A DNA stretch of 64,000 nucleotides from Methylobacterium mesophilicum (GTDB lineage Bacteria; Pseudomonadota; Alphaproteobacteria; Rhizobiales; Beijerinckiaceae), in assembly GCF_022179445.1 (NCBI RefSeq), contig NZ_BPQU01000003.1:1-64000 (forward strand), in the 5' to 3' direction. Positions 7,211 to 16,651 of this stretch are shown here, piece after piece (within the stretch, counting starts at the first letter, position 1; every line of letters starts with the position of its first letter). A model generated the notes under the pieces. That model worked only from the letters and a program-made list of their open reading frames with translations, was not told the DNA's origin and ran no database searches. The translations under genes and the position numbers were made by a program.

Positions 7211-8466
7211 CGCGTCCCCGCTCCGTCGGCCCGAAGGGTCCGATCGACCGTCACCACGAGCCAAGCCACCGAGGCGGCGTAGATCGGCAGCGCTGCGCCG
7301 AAGTAGGAAGACCACCCCACCCACTCGGCGAGCGCCGGGGCGGCGACCCGGAGCGGCATCGCTGCGAAGAACGCTGCGCCGAACAGCAGCGCGTAGTCCG
7401 TGGCCGGCCTCGGTCCCTGGGCCCAGCGGTAGATCATATTGAACACCGGCACCCCCAGGATCCCGCCGCAGACGAAGTTCAGGACGGTTGCCCCGACAGC
7501 AACACCCACTGCGCCGGCAGCGCAGGCGAACGCCATCACGCCGCCGGAGATGAGGACGCCGACCGCCCCGACCGCGATCAGCCGGGCTGTGCCGAAGCGT
7601 GCGGCGAGGCCGCCCGCCACCAGCGCCATGACGAGATTGATCCCCGGCAGCACCGTTCCGGTGAGAAAGCCGACCTGCGCGAGGGGCACGCCGAGATCGA
7701 GCAGCGCCAGCGTGTTCGGCCCCGACAAGAAGTAGGCGGCGGCGAAGTAGGCGCCGAGCACCAGGATCCGCGCGCCGAGGGCGCGCAGCCGGGCGAACGA
7801 CCCCGACCACCGTTCCGGCAGTCCGCCGGAACCGTGGAGGCGGGCCTCCGGATAGCCGAGGATCGGCAGGAGACAGAGGGCGTCGAGCGCGGCGCAGGCC
7901 AGAACGGCAACCCGCCATCCGAGGATATCGTAGGAGCCGACCAGGACGCCGACGCCGAGGATGCCGCCGAGGGACGCCCCGCAGAGCTTGGCGGAGGCGA
8001 CGAACGCCCGTCGCTTCGCCGGGATCGTCTCGACGACCAGGGCCTCCAGGGCGATGTCCATGGTTGCGACGCAGGCACAGGCCGCGATCGCCAGCAGGAG
8101 CAGCGCCGACACCGGCCAGTGCTCACCGAAGCTCAGGGCGCCCAGCAGCAGGACCGTCACGCCCTGTGCGGCGACGATCCATCCGACCCGGTGATCGAGG
8201 AACGGCAGACGGATCCGGTCGATGGCGCCGGCCCACAGGAAGGTCAGGCCCACCGGAAGGTTGATGAGCTGCAGCAATCCGACTTCGGCGAGATCGAGCC
8301 CCCGGACCCGCAGGATCAGCGGCGCTCCGCCGGCGAGGAATCCGAGGGTCGCCCCGAAGGTCATGTACAGGCAGAAGAACGGCGCGAGGGGGCGAACGCC
8401 CGCCAGGGACCCGCCCAGACGCACCCCGACCTCGGCGTCGCTTGCCCGGGTCACCGGGTGCAGCAT
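7207..8466 (-). CDS. MFS transporter, probable siderophore carrier (RhtX/FptX-like)
   Basis: This is a protein of about 419 residues with 12 predicted membrane segments. It begins with PFFCLYMTFGATLGFLAGGAPLILR, like the short-loop MFS importers of iron-siderophore complexes. The FhuF-like reductase gene starts inside its stop codon, which is the main reason for the siderophore proposal. An in-frame TTG at 8502 is an alternative start. I prefer the ATG at 8466, which leaves about 25 residues before helix 1. A markedly AT-rich stretch upstream probably holds the promoter. The substrate is inferred from context. Confidence 0.7.
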   Translation of the reverse strand: MLHPVTRASDAEVGVRLGGSLAGVRPLAPFFCLYMTFGATLGFLAGGAPLILRVRGLDLAEVGLLQLINLPVGLTFLWAGAIDRIRLPFLDHRVGWIVAAQGVTVLLLGALSFGEHWPVSALLLLAIAACACVATMDIALEALVVETIPAKRRAFVASAKLCGASLGGILGVGVLVGSYDILGWRVAVLACAALDALCLLPILGYPEARLHGSGGLPERWSGSFARLRALGARILVLGAYFAAAYFLSGPNTLALLDLGVPLAQVGFLTGTVLPGINLVMALVAGGLAARFGTARLIAVGAVGVLISGGVMAFACAAGAVGVAVGATVLNFVCGGILGVPVFNMIYRWAQGPRPATDYALLFGAAFFAAMPLRVAAPALAEWVGWSSYFGAALPIYAASVAWLVVTVDRTLRADGAGTR

Positions 8467-8540
8467 CGCATGCGCCGTCCGGCCTCGGGATCTTTGCCCC
8501 AAGCCTCATCGTGCCCCGATCGAGGTCCGTGTCGGTAGCG

Positions 8541-8600
8541 CCAGTTTATAATCAAACTAATTCAATATTCTTCTTTCGGTATACATGCTTAAACCGTGCA
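8541..8600 (-). promoter_or_regulatory. AT-rich presumed promoter of the MFS/fhuF-like operon
   Basis: About 55 bases here are mostly A/T (for example TTTATAATCAAACTAATTC on the plus strand), in a genome segment near 70 % GC. They lie immediately upstream of the siderophore-type operon on the minus strand. An iron-responsive site (Irr, RirA or Fur type) is expected from function, but I could not recognise a clean consensus. Confidence 0.35.
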
Positions 8601-8666
8601 GATCGGACCCGGCAAGCCTTCGATGCTGGACAATATGCGCGCGGAGACCCGCGACATCGACCCGCC

Positions 8667-9308
8667 CTACCGCTCCGGCCCATACCCGGCCAGGAACACC
8701 CGGACTGCGCCGTCGACCTGATAGCGGATCTCGACCGCGCTCGCCGCGTCGCCGGCCGCGAAGAGCAGCCGCGTCATCTGGCCGGCCTGGCAGAGGTGCA
8801 GGAAGTGCCTTGCGGCGAGTTCGGTGTCGGCGACGCGGAGCCGGCCGGCCCGCACCTGGGCGTCCAGATAGCCCGACAGCCGCGCCACGCCGCAGGCCGG
8901 ACCGGCCTCGTAGAAGGCCTGCCCAAAGCGCGGGAATTTCTCGCAGGCGCCGATCACCATGCGGACCACGGCCACGTGTTCTGGTCGACCCATCTCGGTC
9001 AGGAAGCTGGCGCCGAGTTTCGTCAGCACCGCCGGCACGTCGGGATCGTCGGCGTCCAGGGTGAACAGGGCCTCGGCCAGGCTGCTCTTCTCCCGGATGA
9101 TCAGCGCCTCGAACAGATCCTCCTTGCTGTCGAAGTAGACGTAGAGCGTTCCCTTCGAGACGCCGGCTACCCGGGCGATCTCACCCATGCTGGCCCCATC
9201 GAACCCCGCCGACAGGAACACCGTGCGCGCGCCATCGAGGATCTGTCGCCGCTTGTCGCTCTCGATCGGTGACGATCCCCGTTCCAGCACTGCGCCCTGA
9301 ATCATCAC
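8667..9308 (-). CDS. TetR/AcrR family transcriptional regulator
   Basis: This is a 213-residue repressor. The N-terminal helix-turn-helix includes RRQILDGARTVFLSAGFDGA and VSKGTLYVYFDSKEDLFEAL, the classic TetR signature, at about residues 18-65. The C-terminal ligand domain starts with a long helix. It is transcribed away from the EmrA/EmrB efflux pair, and two matching palindromes lie between the genes, so it most likely represses both itself and the pump. The first codons MMIQ offer two adjacent ATG starts. Confidence 0.92.
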   Translation of the reverse strand: MMIQGAVLERGSSPIESDKRRQILDGARTVFLSAGFDGASMGEIARVAGVSKGTLYVYFDSKEDLFEALIIREKSSLAEALFTLDADDPDVPAVLTKLGASFLTEMGRPEHVAVVRMVIGACEKFPRFGQAFYEAGPACGVARLSGYLDAQVRAGRLRVADTELAARHFLHLCQAGQMTRLLFAAGDAASAVEIRYQVDGAVRVFLAGYGPER

Positions 9309-9337
9309 CCTGCTCCGCGTCCGAGACGCCGTTTCGC

Positions 9338-9358
9338 TTGACCGAACCGTTCGGTCAA
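9338..9358. promoter_or_regulatory. TetR-family operator, site 1
   Basis: A perfect 21-base palindrome has two 10-base arms (TTGACCGAAC and GTTCGGTCAA) around a single central C. It lies 30 bases upstream of the TetR-type gene and is repeated almost exactly at 9406-9426. Confidence 0.8.
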
Positions 9359-9405
9359 TTTACCCTGAACACAGATTCGACGTGCGTCAAGGCGCGTCCA
9401 GTGTG

Positions 9406-9426
9406 TTGACCGAACGGTTCGGTCAT
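9406..9426. promoter_or_regulatory. TetR-family operator, site 2
   Basis: The same palindrome core (TGACCGAAC / GTTCGGTCA, centre G) lies 18 bases before the EmrA-like gene. Its centre is 68 bases from that of site 1. The outermost base pair is mismatched. Its position would block transcription or elongation into the pump genes. Confidence 0.8.
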
Positions 9427-9443
9427 CAGGTCAGAGGCGCACG

Positions 9444-10685
9444 ATGTCCCTTCGCGAGGATGGCGGCCGGTCCGGTTCGCACAGCGAGCCGTCGGACGAA
9501 GAGCGTGCCGAGGGCCCCGCGGCGGCGCCCGTCCAGCCCCGCGCCGCCGCGGTGGCCTCTGCGGCTCCAATCGCGTCGGAACCCGAGCCGGCCAGGAAGC
9601 GGCCGCTGCGGCGCATGCTGCTCCTCGGACTTCTCGCCGCAGCCCTGGCCGGCGGTGGCTACGAGGGCTGGCAATGGTGGAGCGTCGGGCGTTTCTTCGT
9701 CTCGACCGACGACGCCTACGTGCAGGCCGACATCTCGGTCCTGGCCGCCAAGGTCTCCGGCTATCTCGAGGCCGTGCCCGTGGTGAACGGCCTCTCGGTC
9801 AAGAAAGGCGACGTGATCGCCAAGCTGGACGACGGCGATTACCGCCTCGCGCTTCAGGCCGCGCAGGACAAGCTTGCAACGCAGGAAAGCACGATCGTGC
9901 GGATCGGTCGGCAGGTCGAGGCCGCGCAGGCGCAGGTCTCTCAGGCCTCTGCCCAGATCGACGCGAGCCGCGCCGATGCCGTGCGCGCCCAGGCCGACTT
10001 TGCCCGCGCCACCCAGATGCAGGCGGATTACGTCGCCAAGTCGCGGATCGACCAGGCCCGCGCCGACCGGGACCGCACCGAAGCCTCTGTGAAGGGCATG
10101 GAAGCCGGGCTGCTCGCGGCCCGGGCCAATGTCGACGTGCTCCAGGCCCAGAAGCGCGAGGCCGAGCGCCTGTCGGCCGAGTTGCGCACCGCCGTCGACC
10201 GCGCCCGGCGCGACCTCGACTTCACGGTGATCCGCGCCCCGTTCGACGGCGTGGTCGGCAACAAGGCGGTCGAGGCCGGGGCCTACGTGGCGCCGGGCAC
10301 CCGGGTCGCGGCCCTGGTCCCGCTCCAGAGCGTGCGCATCGACGCTAACTTCAAGGAAACGCAGGTCCAGCGCATGCGCCCGGGCCAGCCGGTTATCGTG
10401 ACGGTGGACGCCTACCCGGACCGCGAGATCCACGGGGTTGTCGAATCGTTCTCGCCGGCCTCGGGCTCGGTGTTCAGCCTGCTGCCGCCCGACAACGCCA
10501 CCGGCAACTTCACCAAGATCGTCCAGCGCCTGCCCGTGCGGGTGCGGGTGCCCGAAGAGATCGCCCGCGAGGGGCTGCTGCGGCCCGGCCTCTCGGCCGA
10601 GGTGCGGGTCGACACCCGGACCGGCACCGACCGTTCGGTCCTGGACCAGGCCGCGAACCGGCGGTTCGACGCCGCAAGCCGCTGA
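9444..10685 (+). CDS. HlyD/EmrA-type periplasmic adaptor of a multidrug efflux pump
   Basis: This is a 413-residue membrane-fusion protein. After about 50 disordered Ala/Pro-rich residues comes one membrane helix (RRMLLLGLLAAALAGGGY, about 55-75). The first biotinyl-lipoyl half follows (FFVSTDDAYVQADISVLAAKVSGYL), then a long coiled-coil hairpin rich in Ala/Gln (about 130-235) and the second half with DFTVIRAPFDGVVGNKAVEAGAYV. It links the inner-membrane pump to an outer-membrane channel. It is 8 bases upstream of its MFS partner and probably repressed by the divergent TetR protein. Confidence 0.9.
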   Translation: MSLREDGGRSGSHSEPSDEERAEGPAAAPVQPRAAAVASAAPIASEPEPARKRPLRRMLLLGLLAAALAGGGYEGWQWWSVGRFFVSTDDAYVQADISVLAAKVSGYLEAVPVVNGLSVKKGDVIAKLDDGDYRLALQAAQDKLATQESTIVRIGRQVEAAQAQVSQASAQIDASRADAVRAQADFARATQMQADYVAKSRIDQARADRDRTEASVKGMEAGLLAARANVDVLQAQKREAERLSAELRTAVDRARRDLDFTVIRAPFDGVVGNKAVEAGAYVAPGTRVAALVPLQSVRIDANFKETQVQRMRPGQPVIVTVDAYPDREIHGVVESFSPASGSVFSLLPPDNATGNFTKIVQRLPVRVRVPEEIAREGLLRPGLSAEVRVDTRTGTDRSVLDQAANRRFDAASR

Positions 10686-10693
10686 GCCCGACC

Positions 10694-12277
10694 ATGGCCG
10701 CCACCGCCGCCGCCATTCCGGCCGGAGCCCCGGCCGCCGAGCCGCCGATGGACCGCCGCCGCATGGTGGCGTTCTTCTGCATGGTGTTCGGGATGTTCAT
10801 GGCGATCCTGGACATCCAGATCGTCTCGGCCTCCCTCAACGAGATCCAGGCCGGCCTCTCGGCCTCTGGCGACGAGATCCCCTGGGTCCAGACCAGCTAC
10901 CTGATCGCCGAGGTCATCTCGATCCCGCTGTCGGGTACCCTGTCGCGGGTTCTCTCGACGCGCTGGATGTTCGCGATCTCGGCGGGCGGCTTCACGCTGA
11001 TGAGCGTGATGTGCGCGACCTCCTCGTCGATCTCCGAGATGATCGTCTGGCGCGCCGCGCAGGGCTTCATCGGCGGCGGCATGATCCCGACCGTGTTCGC
11101 CGCCGCATTCACGATCTTCCCGCCGTCCAAGCGCACCATCGTGTCGCCGATGATCGGCCTGGTGGCGACGCTGGCGCCGACCATCGGGCCGACGATAGGC
11201 GGCTACCTCACCGACCTGATGTCCTGGCACTGGCTGTTCCTGATCAACGTCGTGCCCGGCATCGTCGTGACGGTCTCCACCTGGATCCTGATCGATTTCG
11301 ACAAGCCGAACTACGACCTGCTGAAGTCGTTCGACTGGGCCGGCTTGGCGTTCATGGCGGGTTTCCTCGGCTGCCTCGAATACGTCCTCGAGGAGGGGCC
11401 GAACCACGATTGGCTGCAGGACGAAGCGGTCTTCGCCTGCGCTCTGGTCTGCGGGGTCTCGGGACTGCTGTTCTTCTGGCGCGTGTTCACGGCCAAGCAG
11501 CCGATCGTCGACCTGCGCGCCTTCTCCGACCGCAACTTCGCCAGCGGCTGCGTCGCGAGCTTCGTGCTCGGCATCGGCCTGTACGGGCTGACCTACATCT
11601 ACCCGGTCTACCTCGCCCGGGTGCGCGGCTACTCGGCGCTGATGATCGGCGAGACCATGTTCGTCTCAGGCCTATGCATGTTCGCCACGGCGCCGATCGC
11701 CGGCCGGCTCTCCGGCAAGGTCGATCCGCGGATCATGATGGGGATCGGCTTCGTGGGCTTCGCCTGCGGCACGTGGATCGTCACCGGACTCACCAAGGAC
11801 TGGGACTTCTGGGAACTGCTGTGGCCGCAGGTCCTGCGCGGCTGCTCGCTGATGCTGTGCATGATCCCGATCAACAACATCGCGCTCGGCACCTTGCCGC
11901 CGGCCCGGATGAAGAATGCCTCCGGGCTCTACAACCTCACCCGCAACCTCGGCGGCGCGGTCGGCCTGGCGCTGATCAACACCGTACTCAACGCCCGCTG
12001 GGACCTGCATCTCGCCCGGCTCCACGAGCGCTTCACCTGGGCCAACACCGCTGCCCTGGAGCGCCTCGACTCCATGCAGCGCGGCTTCGACTCCTATGGC
12101 AGCGCCGCTCCCAGCATGGCGCTCAAGGCCATGTCCAATACGGTCCGGGTCCAGGGCCTCGTCATGGCCTTCGAGGACGTGTTCCTCGCGCTGACGGTGC
12201 TGTTCCTGGCGATGGCCTGCGCCGTGCCGCTGATCCGCCGACCCCGAGCGGCCGCTGGCGGGGGTGGGGGGCATTGA
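10694..12277 (+). CDS. DHA2-family (EmrB/QacA-type) multidrug MFS transporter
   Basis: This is a 527-residue inner-membrane drug:proton antiporter with 14 predicted helices. The first helix has the family sequence MVAFFCMVFGMFMAILDIQI. Motif C-like glycines and prolines occur in ATLAPTIGPTIGGYLTD. It partners with the EmrA-like adaptor 8 bases upstream. The drug specificity cannot be deduced. The C terminus is short and basic with a Gly run. Confidence 0.9.
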   Translation: MAATAAAIPAGAPAAEPPMDRRRMVAFFCMVFGMFMAILDIQIVSASLNEIQAGLSASGDEIPWVQTSYLIAEVISIPLSGTLSRVLSTRWMFAISAGGFTLMSVMCATSSSISEMIVWRAAQGFIGGGMIPTVFAAAFTIFPPSKRTIVSPMIGLVATLAPTIGPTIGGYLTDLMSWHWLFLINVVPGIVVTVSTWILIDFDKPNYDLLKSFDWAGLAFMAGFLGCLEYVLEEGPNHDWLQDEAVFACALVCGVSGLLFFWRVFTAKQPIVDLRAFSDRNFASGCVASFVLGIGLYGLTYIYPVYLARVRGYSALMIGETMFVSGLCMFATAPIAGRLSGKVDPRIMMGIGFVGFACGTWIVTGLTKDWDFWELLWPQVLRGCSLMLCMIPINNIALGTLPPARMKNASGLYNLTRNLGGAVGLALINTVLNARWDLHLARLHERFTWANTAALERLDSMQRGFDSYGSAAPSMALKAMSNTVRVQGLVMAFEDVFLALTVLFLAMACAVPLIRRPRAAAGGGGGH

Positions 12278-12468
12278 CGGTGTGTACGGCGTAGGGCCGA
12301 GGACAGCGGGGATCGTTTGTCCCGATGTGCGCCGCCGCGCTGCGCGCTGCCCCGCGACCACCCGCTTCAGGCCCGGAGGATTGCGTTGGCGGTCAACCGC
12401 ACCGATCTGCTAGACCGGCCGGATGGCCGGCCTGAGAAGCCGGCGCAGAGACGGCCAGGGATCGGCTT

Positions 12469-13623
12469 ATGGACTTTCTCAACGCGATGGGCGGGACCGC
12501 CGGCGGCTTCTTCGGAGCCGTGATCCCGTTCCTGTTCGTGCTCACCGTGGTGGTCTTCGTCCACGAGATGGGCCACTTCCTGGTCGGCCGCTGGTGCGGG
12601 GTGGGCGTGCACGCCTTCTCCCTCGGCTTCGGCCCGGAACTGTTCGGGTTTAACGACCGGCGCGGCACCCGCTGGAAGCTCTGCGCCATCCCGCTCGGCG
12701 GCTACGTGAAGTTCCACGGCGACGCCAACGGCGCCAGCATGCCGGATCCGGAGACGATCGCCCGGATGTCCCCGCACGAGCGGGCGATCAGCTTCCCGAC
12801 CCAGCCCGTGGCCAAGCGCGCCGCGATCGTCGCCGCCGGCCCGGTGGCGAACTTTATCCTGGCGATCCTGCTGTTTGCCGGCGCGATCTGGCTGGCCGGG
12901 CGCTACGAGCTGCCCGCCCGGGTCTCCTCCGTGGAGCCCGGCAGCGTCGCCGCCCAGGCCGGCTTCCAACCCGGCGACGTGATCACCGCCATCGACGGCG
13001 AGAAGATCGGCGACTTCAACGCCATGTACCGCACCGTGACCGGCAGCGCCGGCACGCCGCTGACCTTCACGGTGGAGCGGGCCGAGCAACCGATCACCAT
13101 CCAGGCGACGCCCGCCACCTATGAGGAGAAGACGCCCTTCGGCCGCCACCGGATCGGCCGGCTCGGCATCCGCTCGCCCGCAGGGTCGGAGGCGCGGCTC
13201 GTCCGGTACGGGGCGCTCGATTCCCTCGATCTCGGCGTGCGCGAGACCTACTTCGTGGTGGAGCGGACCTTCTCCTACTTGAGCAAACTCGCCACCGGTC
13301 GGGAATCGGCCGACCAGCTGTCGGGTCCGATCGGCATCGCCCGGGTTTCCGGCGAGGTCGCCAAGAACGGCGGCGTCGGGGGGCTCGTCGGCCTCATCGC
13401 GCTGCTCTCGGTCTCGATCGGCCTCCTGAACCTGTTCCCGGTGCCGCTGCTCGATGGCGGGCACCTGCTGTTCTACGCCTTCGAGGTCGTCCGCGGCCGT
13501 CCGCTCAGCGAGCGCGCCCAGGAGATCGGCTTCCGGATCGGCCTCGCCCTGGTCCTGATGCTGATGCTGTTCGCCGCCTGGAACGACATCCTCAACCTCG
13601 GCGCGTCCTGGCGGAACACCTGA
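12469..13623 (+). CDS. rseP: RseP site-2 (RIP) zinc metalloprotease
   Basis: This is a 384-residue inner-membrane protease that cleaves anti-sigma factors and signal-peptide remnants within the membrane. HEMGH (residues 32-36) in helix 1 and the LLDGGH motif near residue 326 provide the zinc ligands. One PDZ domain (about 125-190) is visible around RVSSVEPGSVAAQAGFQPGDVI, whereas E. coli RseP has two. It is the first gene of the conserved envelope block and lies about 400 bases before bamA. The cdsA/dxr genes that usually precede rseP are not here, and an efflux pair lies upstream instead. Confidence 0.93.
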   Translation: MDFLNAMGGTAGGFFGAVIPFLFVLTVVVFVHEMGHFLVGRWCGVGVHAFSLGFGPELFGFNDRRGTRWKLCAIPLGGYVKFHGDANGASMPDPETIARMSPHERAISFPTQPVAKRAAIVAAGPVANFILAILLFAGAIWLAGRYELPARVSSVEPGSVAAQAGFQPGDVITAIDGEKIGDFNAMYRTVTGSAGTPLTFTVERAEQPITIQATPATYEEKTPFGRHRIGRLGIRSPAGSEARLVRYGALDSLDLGVRETYFVVERTFSYLSKLATGRESADQLSGPIGIARVSGEVAKNGGVGGLVGLIALLSVSIGLLNLFPVPLLDGGHLLFYAFEVVRGRPLSERAQEIGFRIGLALVLMLMLFAAWNDILNLGASWRNT

Positions 13624-14030
13624 TCCAAGGACCCCGCGTGGGCACCGGTCCGATCTCCACCGGAATCGGTGCCCTAATCCCGCCGCGATACCGCCCGGAG
13701 ACTGCCTCGAAGGCGCCCCGCCCGGTGCTTAAAACAGGGTTAACGCCAACATTGGTAGGCGCGAAAACAGGTGTGGCCGCAAAGATTTACAGGCCATTCA
13801 CCATGATTGGGGCTTTGCCCGCACGGTCCGCCCGCCGTTAAGTGGCGCGAAGGCCACGACCCCCCAAAATCCCCTGACGATGGCCTCCCGCGCGTTTGCT
13901 TGGCAGGGGAATCCCGCTAAGAGCTACGCTTGGACCTGAAGCCACGCTTGGACCAGGGTGACAGGACGACCGGTCAACGGTCGCCTGTGACGGGCTAACC
14001 CCCGCGACCAGAACAGAAACGGGCGATTGC
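13624..14030 (+). other. Gene-free spacer between rseP and bamA (probable bamA promoter)
   Basis: This stretch of 407 bases has no convincing gene. Around 13730-13810 the GC content drops (AAAACAGGGTTAACGCC and GGCCGCAAAGATTTACAGG), which would suit a promoter and leader for bamA. A short inverted repeat, GACCG-N5-CGGTC, lies near 13970. No clear terminator is visible after rseP. Confidence 0.4.
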
Positions 14031-16601
14031 ATGATGTCGTTGACGGGGAAGCCCCGACGTAAGTCGGTGCGGAAGACCATCGTCCTAGTCGCTGCCGGTG
14101 CGGGCCTGGTCCTGAGCGGTGCCGCCCAGGCGCAGCAGATCGTCGTCCAGGGCAACCAGCGCGTCGATGCCGACACGATCCGGTCCTACGTGACCGGGAC
14201 GGCGTCCGGCTCCGCCGAGGAGGCCCGGCGCAACCTGCTCGCCAGCGGCATGTTCTCGGACGTGAAGGTCGCCCAGTCCGGCGGTCGCACGGTGGTCACC
14301 GTCCGCGAGAACAACCTGATCAACCGGGTCGTGTTCGAGGGCAACAAGAAGGTCGAGAAGGCGACGCTCGAGGGCATCGTCGAGGCGAAGGCCCGGGGCC
14401 CCTACAGCGAGGCCATCGTCAACGCCGACCTCGCCCGCATCCGCGACGTCTACAAGCGCTTCGGCCGCGGCACCGCCAAGGTCACCTACCGGACCGTGGA
14501 CCTGCCGAACGGCCGGGTCGACGTGATCTACCAGGTCGACGAGGGCGACAAGACCGGCATCATCTCGATCAACTTCGTCGGCAACAACGCCTATTCGGAG
14601 CGGACCCTGAAGGGGCTGATGAGCTCCTCCGAGATGAATTTCCTGTCGTTCATCAAGACCTCCGACGTCTACGATCCGGACCGCATCACCACCGACCTGG
14701 ACCAGGTGCGCCGCTACTACCTGAAGAACGGCTACGCCGACTTCCAGGTGGTCAGCGCCGACGCCCGCTATGTCGAGGGCGACAGCTCGGGCTACGTCAT
14801 CACCGTCACGGTGAACGAGGGCGAGCAGTACAAGGTCGGCGCGGTGGCGGTGGATTCCCGCCTGCCCGGGATCGACACCGCCAAGCTCGACAGCAACATC
14901 ACCGCCGCGGTGGGCGACGTCTACAACGCCGACGACGTGGAGCGGACGCTCAACAACGTCACCCGCGAGGTCAACCGCGCCGGCTACCCGTTCGCCCAGG
15001 TCCGCCCCACCGGCCAGCGCGACCCCGCGACCCACCAAGTCTCCCTGGGCTTCGTGGTCGAGGACGGCCCGCACGTCTACGTCGAGCGCATCAACATCCG
15101 CGGCAACACCCGCACCCGCGACTACGTCATCCGCCGCGAGCTGGATATCGCCGAGGGCGATGCCTACAACCGCGTGCTGACCGACCGGGCCGAGCGGCGC
15201 TTGAACGGCCTCGGCTTCTTCAAGAAGGTCCGGTTCTCCAACGAACCCGGCTCTGCGGCCGACCGCGTGGTCATCAACATCGATGTCGAGGATCAGCCCA
15301 CGGGTTCGTTCTCGGTGGCGGGCGGCTACTCTACCCAGGACGGCATCATCGGCGAGGTCTCGGTCTCCGAGTCCAACTTCCTCGGCCGCGGCCAGTATGT
15401 CCGCCTCGCCGGCACGGGTGGCCAGTACTCGCGCGGCGTCGACTTCTCGTTCACCGAGCCGTACTTCCTCGGCTACCGGCTCGCCGCCGGCTTCGACGCC
15501 TTCTACAAGTACTCCGACCTGACCCGGTACTCGCGCTACGAGACCACGGTGTATGGCGGCCAGCTGCGCCTGGGCCTGCCGATCACCGAGGAGTTCGGCA
15601 TCACCCTGCGCTACTCGCTGTACAACACCGAGCTGAAGGTGCCGAACACCCTCAAGCGGCCGTACAACGACTGCTCGACGCCGATCCCGGGCTACACCGC
15701 GACCTACGCGGGCGGCACGATCGACCCGAACAGCGGCCGCAACATCGGCGGCCAGTCGGTCTACCCGAACTGTGCGTATGACGGTGAAGCCTCGATCGCC
15801 ATCAAGGGCTCGCAGGGCAACACGCTGACCTCGCTGGCCGGCCTGACGCTCGCCTACTCGACCCTCGACGTGGTTGGCGCGCCGCGCAACGGCCTCTACG
15901 CCGAACTGAAGCCCGACGTCGCGGGCCTGGGCGGCGACTCGAAGTTCTTCCGCGTCACCGCGGACGCGCGCTACTACAAGGAGTTGTTCGAGGACGTGAT
16001 CGGCTTCGTCCGGTTCCAGGGCGGCCACATCAACGCCATCGACGGCAAGCCGCTTCGCGTCACCGACGAGTTCTTCCTCGGACCGTCGCTGGTCCGCGGC
16101 TTTGCGCCGAACGGTATCGGCCCGCGCGACGTCGGCATCGCCGACGCCCGCTCCAACGCCATCGGCGGATCCACCTACATCGGCGGTACCCTCGAAGTGC
16201 AGTTCCCGCTGCCCCTCATCCCGCGGGATCTGGGCCTGAAGGGCGCAGTCTTCGCCGATGCCGGTACGTTGTTCGGCTATAGCGGACGGCGCAACTTCAA
16301 CGTGAACGGCGACGGCTTCATCAACGGGATCTCGCCGCAAACCGGGAAGTGCAACTTCTCTGCGTTCAACATCGGCGTCGAGCCGGAATGCGTGAACGTC
16401 CGCGACACGGCCGCGATCCGATCCTCGATCGGCGCGTCCATCCTGTGGAACTCGCCGCTCGGCCCCATCCGGTTCGACTACGCCTATGCCTTGACCAAGG
16501 ACGAGGGTCAGTCGGTCTACGTGCCGCTGCTCGGCAAGGTCGGCCATATCGGCAAGGATCAGACCCAGGCGTTCCGCTTCTCCGGCGGCTCGCGGTTCTG
16601 A
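14031..16601 (+). CDS. bamA: Outer-membrane protein assembly factor BamA
   Basis: This is an 856-residue essential outer-membrane insertase. A signal peptide (about 1-34, ending AAQAQQ) is followed by five POTRA domains (about 35-430), then the 16-strand barrel beginning at [24 protein letters not shown]. The conserved lid-loop motif appears as SLVRGF near residue 690, and the chain ends in aromatic SGGSRF, as expected for a barrel. Two Met codons are adjacent at the start. It precedes lpxD by 50 bases, with a strong hairpin between. No skp gene lies between, as is usual in Rhizobiales. Confidence 0.97.
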   Translation: MMSLTGKPRRKSVRKTIVLVAAGAGLVLSGAAQAQQIVVQGNQRVDADTIRSYVTGTASGSAEEARRNLLASGMFSDVKVAQSGGRTVVTVRENNLINRVVFEGNKKVEKATLEGIVEAKARGPYSEAIVNADLARIRDVYKRFGRGTAKVTYRTVDLPNGRVDVIYQVDEGDKTGIISINFVGNNAYSERTLKGLMSSSEMNFLSFIKTSDVYDPDRITTDLDQVRRYYLKNGYADFQVVSADARYVEGDSSGYVITVTVNEGEQYKVGAVAVDSRLPGIDTAKLDSNITAAVGDVYNADDVERTLNNVTREVNRAGYPFAQVRPTGQRDPATHQVSLGFVVEDGPHVYVERINIRGNTRTRDYVIRRELDIAEGDAYNRVLTDRAERRLNGLGFFKKVRFSNEPGSAADRVVINIDVEDQPTGSFSVAGGYSTQDGIIGEVSVSESNFLGRGQYVRLAGTGGQYSRGVDFSFTEPYFLGYRLAAGFDAFYKYSDLTRYSRYETTVYGGQLRLGLPITEEFGITLRYSLYNTELKVPNTLKRPYNDCSTPIPGYTATYAGGTIDPNSGRNIGGQSVYPNCAYDGEASIAIKGSQGNTLTSLAGLTLAYSTLDVVGAPRNGLYAELKPDVAGLGGDSKFFRVTADARYYKELFEDVIGFVRFQGGHINAIDGKPLRVTDEFFLGPSLVRGFAPNGIGPRDVGIADARSNAIGGSTYIGGTLEVQFPLPLIPRDLGLKGAVFADAGTLFGYSGRRNFNVNGDGFINGISPQTGKCNFSAFNIGVEPECVNVRDTAAIRSSIGASILWNSPLGPIRFDYAYALTKDEGQSVYVPLLGKVGHIGKDQTQAFRFSGGSRF

Positions 16602-16612
16602 TAAAAACCACG

Positions 16613-16642
16613 CGCACCGGCCGGATTTCTCCGGCCGGTGCG
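16613..16642 (+). other. Perfect 13-bp hairpin between bamA and lpxD
   Basis: Two 13-base arms (CGCACCGGCCGGA and its exact complement) enclose a TTTC loop. The hairpin ends 9 bases before the lpxD start codon and has no T run, so it is not a classical terminator. It could cap bamA mRNA or hide the lpxD ribosome site. Confidence 0.7.
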
Positions 16643-16651
16643 TTGCCCTGC

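Noticed and set aside
4684-8538. A 1284-residue open frame on the plus strand
   Set aside because: It is antisense to the ABC transporter, FhuF-like and MFS genes, has Arg/Asp/His-rich shadow composition and no recognisable domain. High GC keeps the opposite strand free of stops.
10628-10645. GACCGTTCGGTC inside the end of the EmrA-like gene, resembling half of the TetR operators
   Set aside because: It lacks the full arms of the two intergenic palindromes and lies in coding sequence where the same codons explain it.
13638-13841. A 67-residue open frame between rseP and bamA
   Set aside because: There is no ribosome site, no recognisable pattern and a basic, proline-rich shadow-like composition. 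The stretch looks like a promoter/leader region.
14085-16547. An 820-residue minus-strand open frame opposite bamA
   Set aside because: BamA on the plus strand is unmistakable. The antisense frame is Val/Asp/Gly/Arg-rich shadow sequence without motifs.
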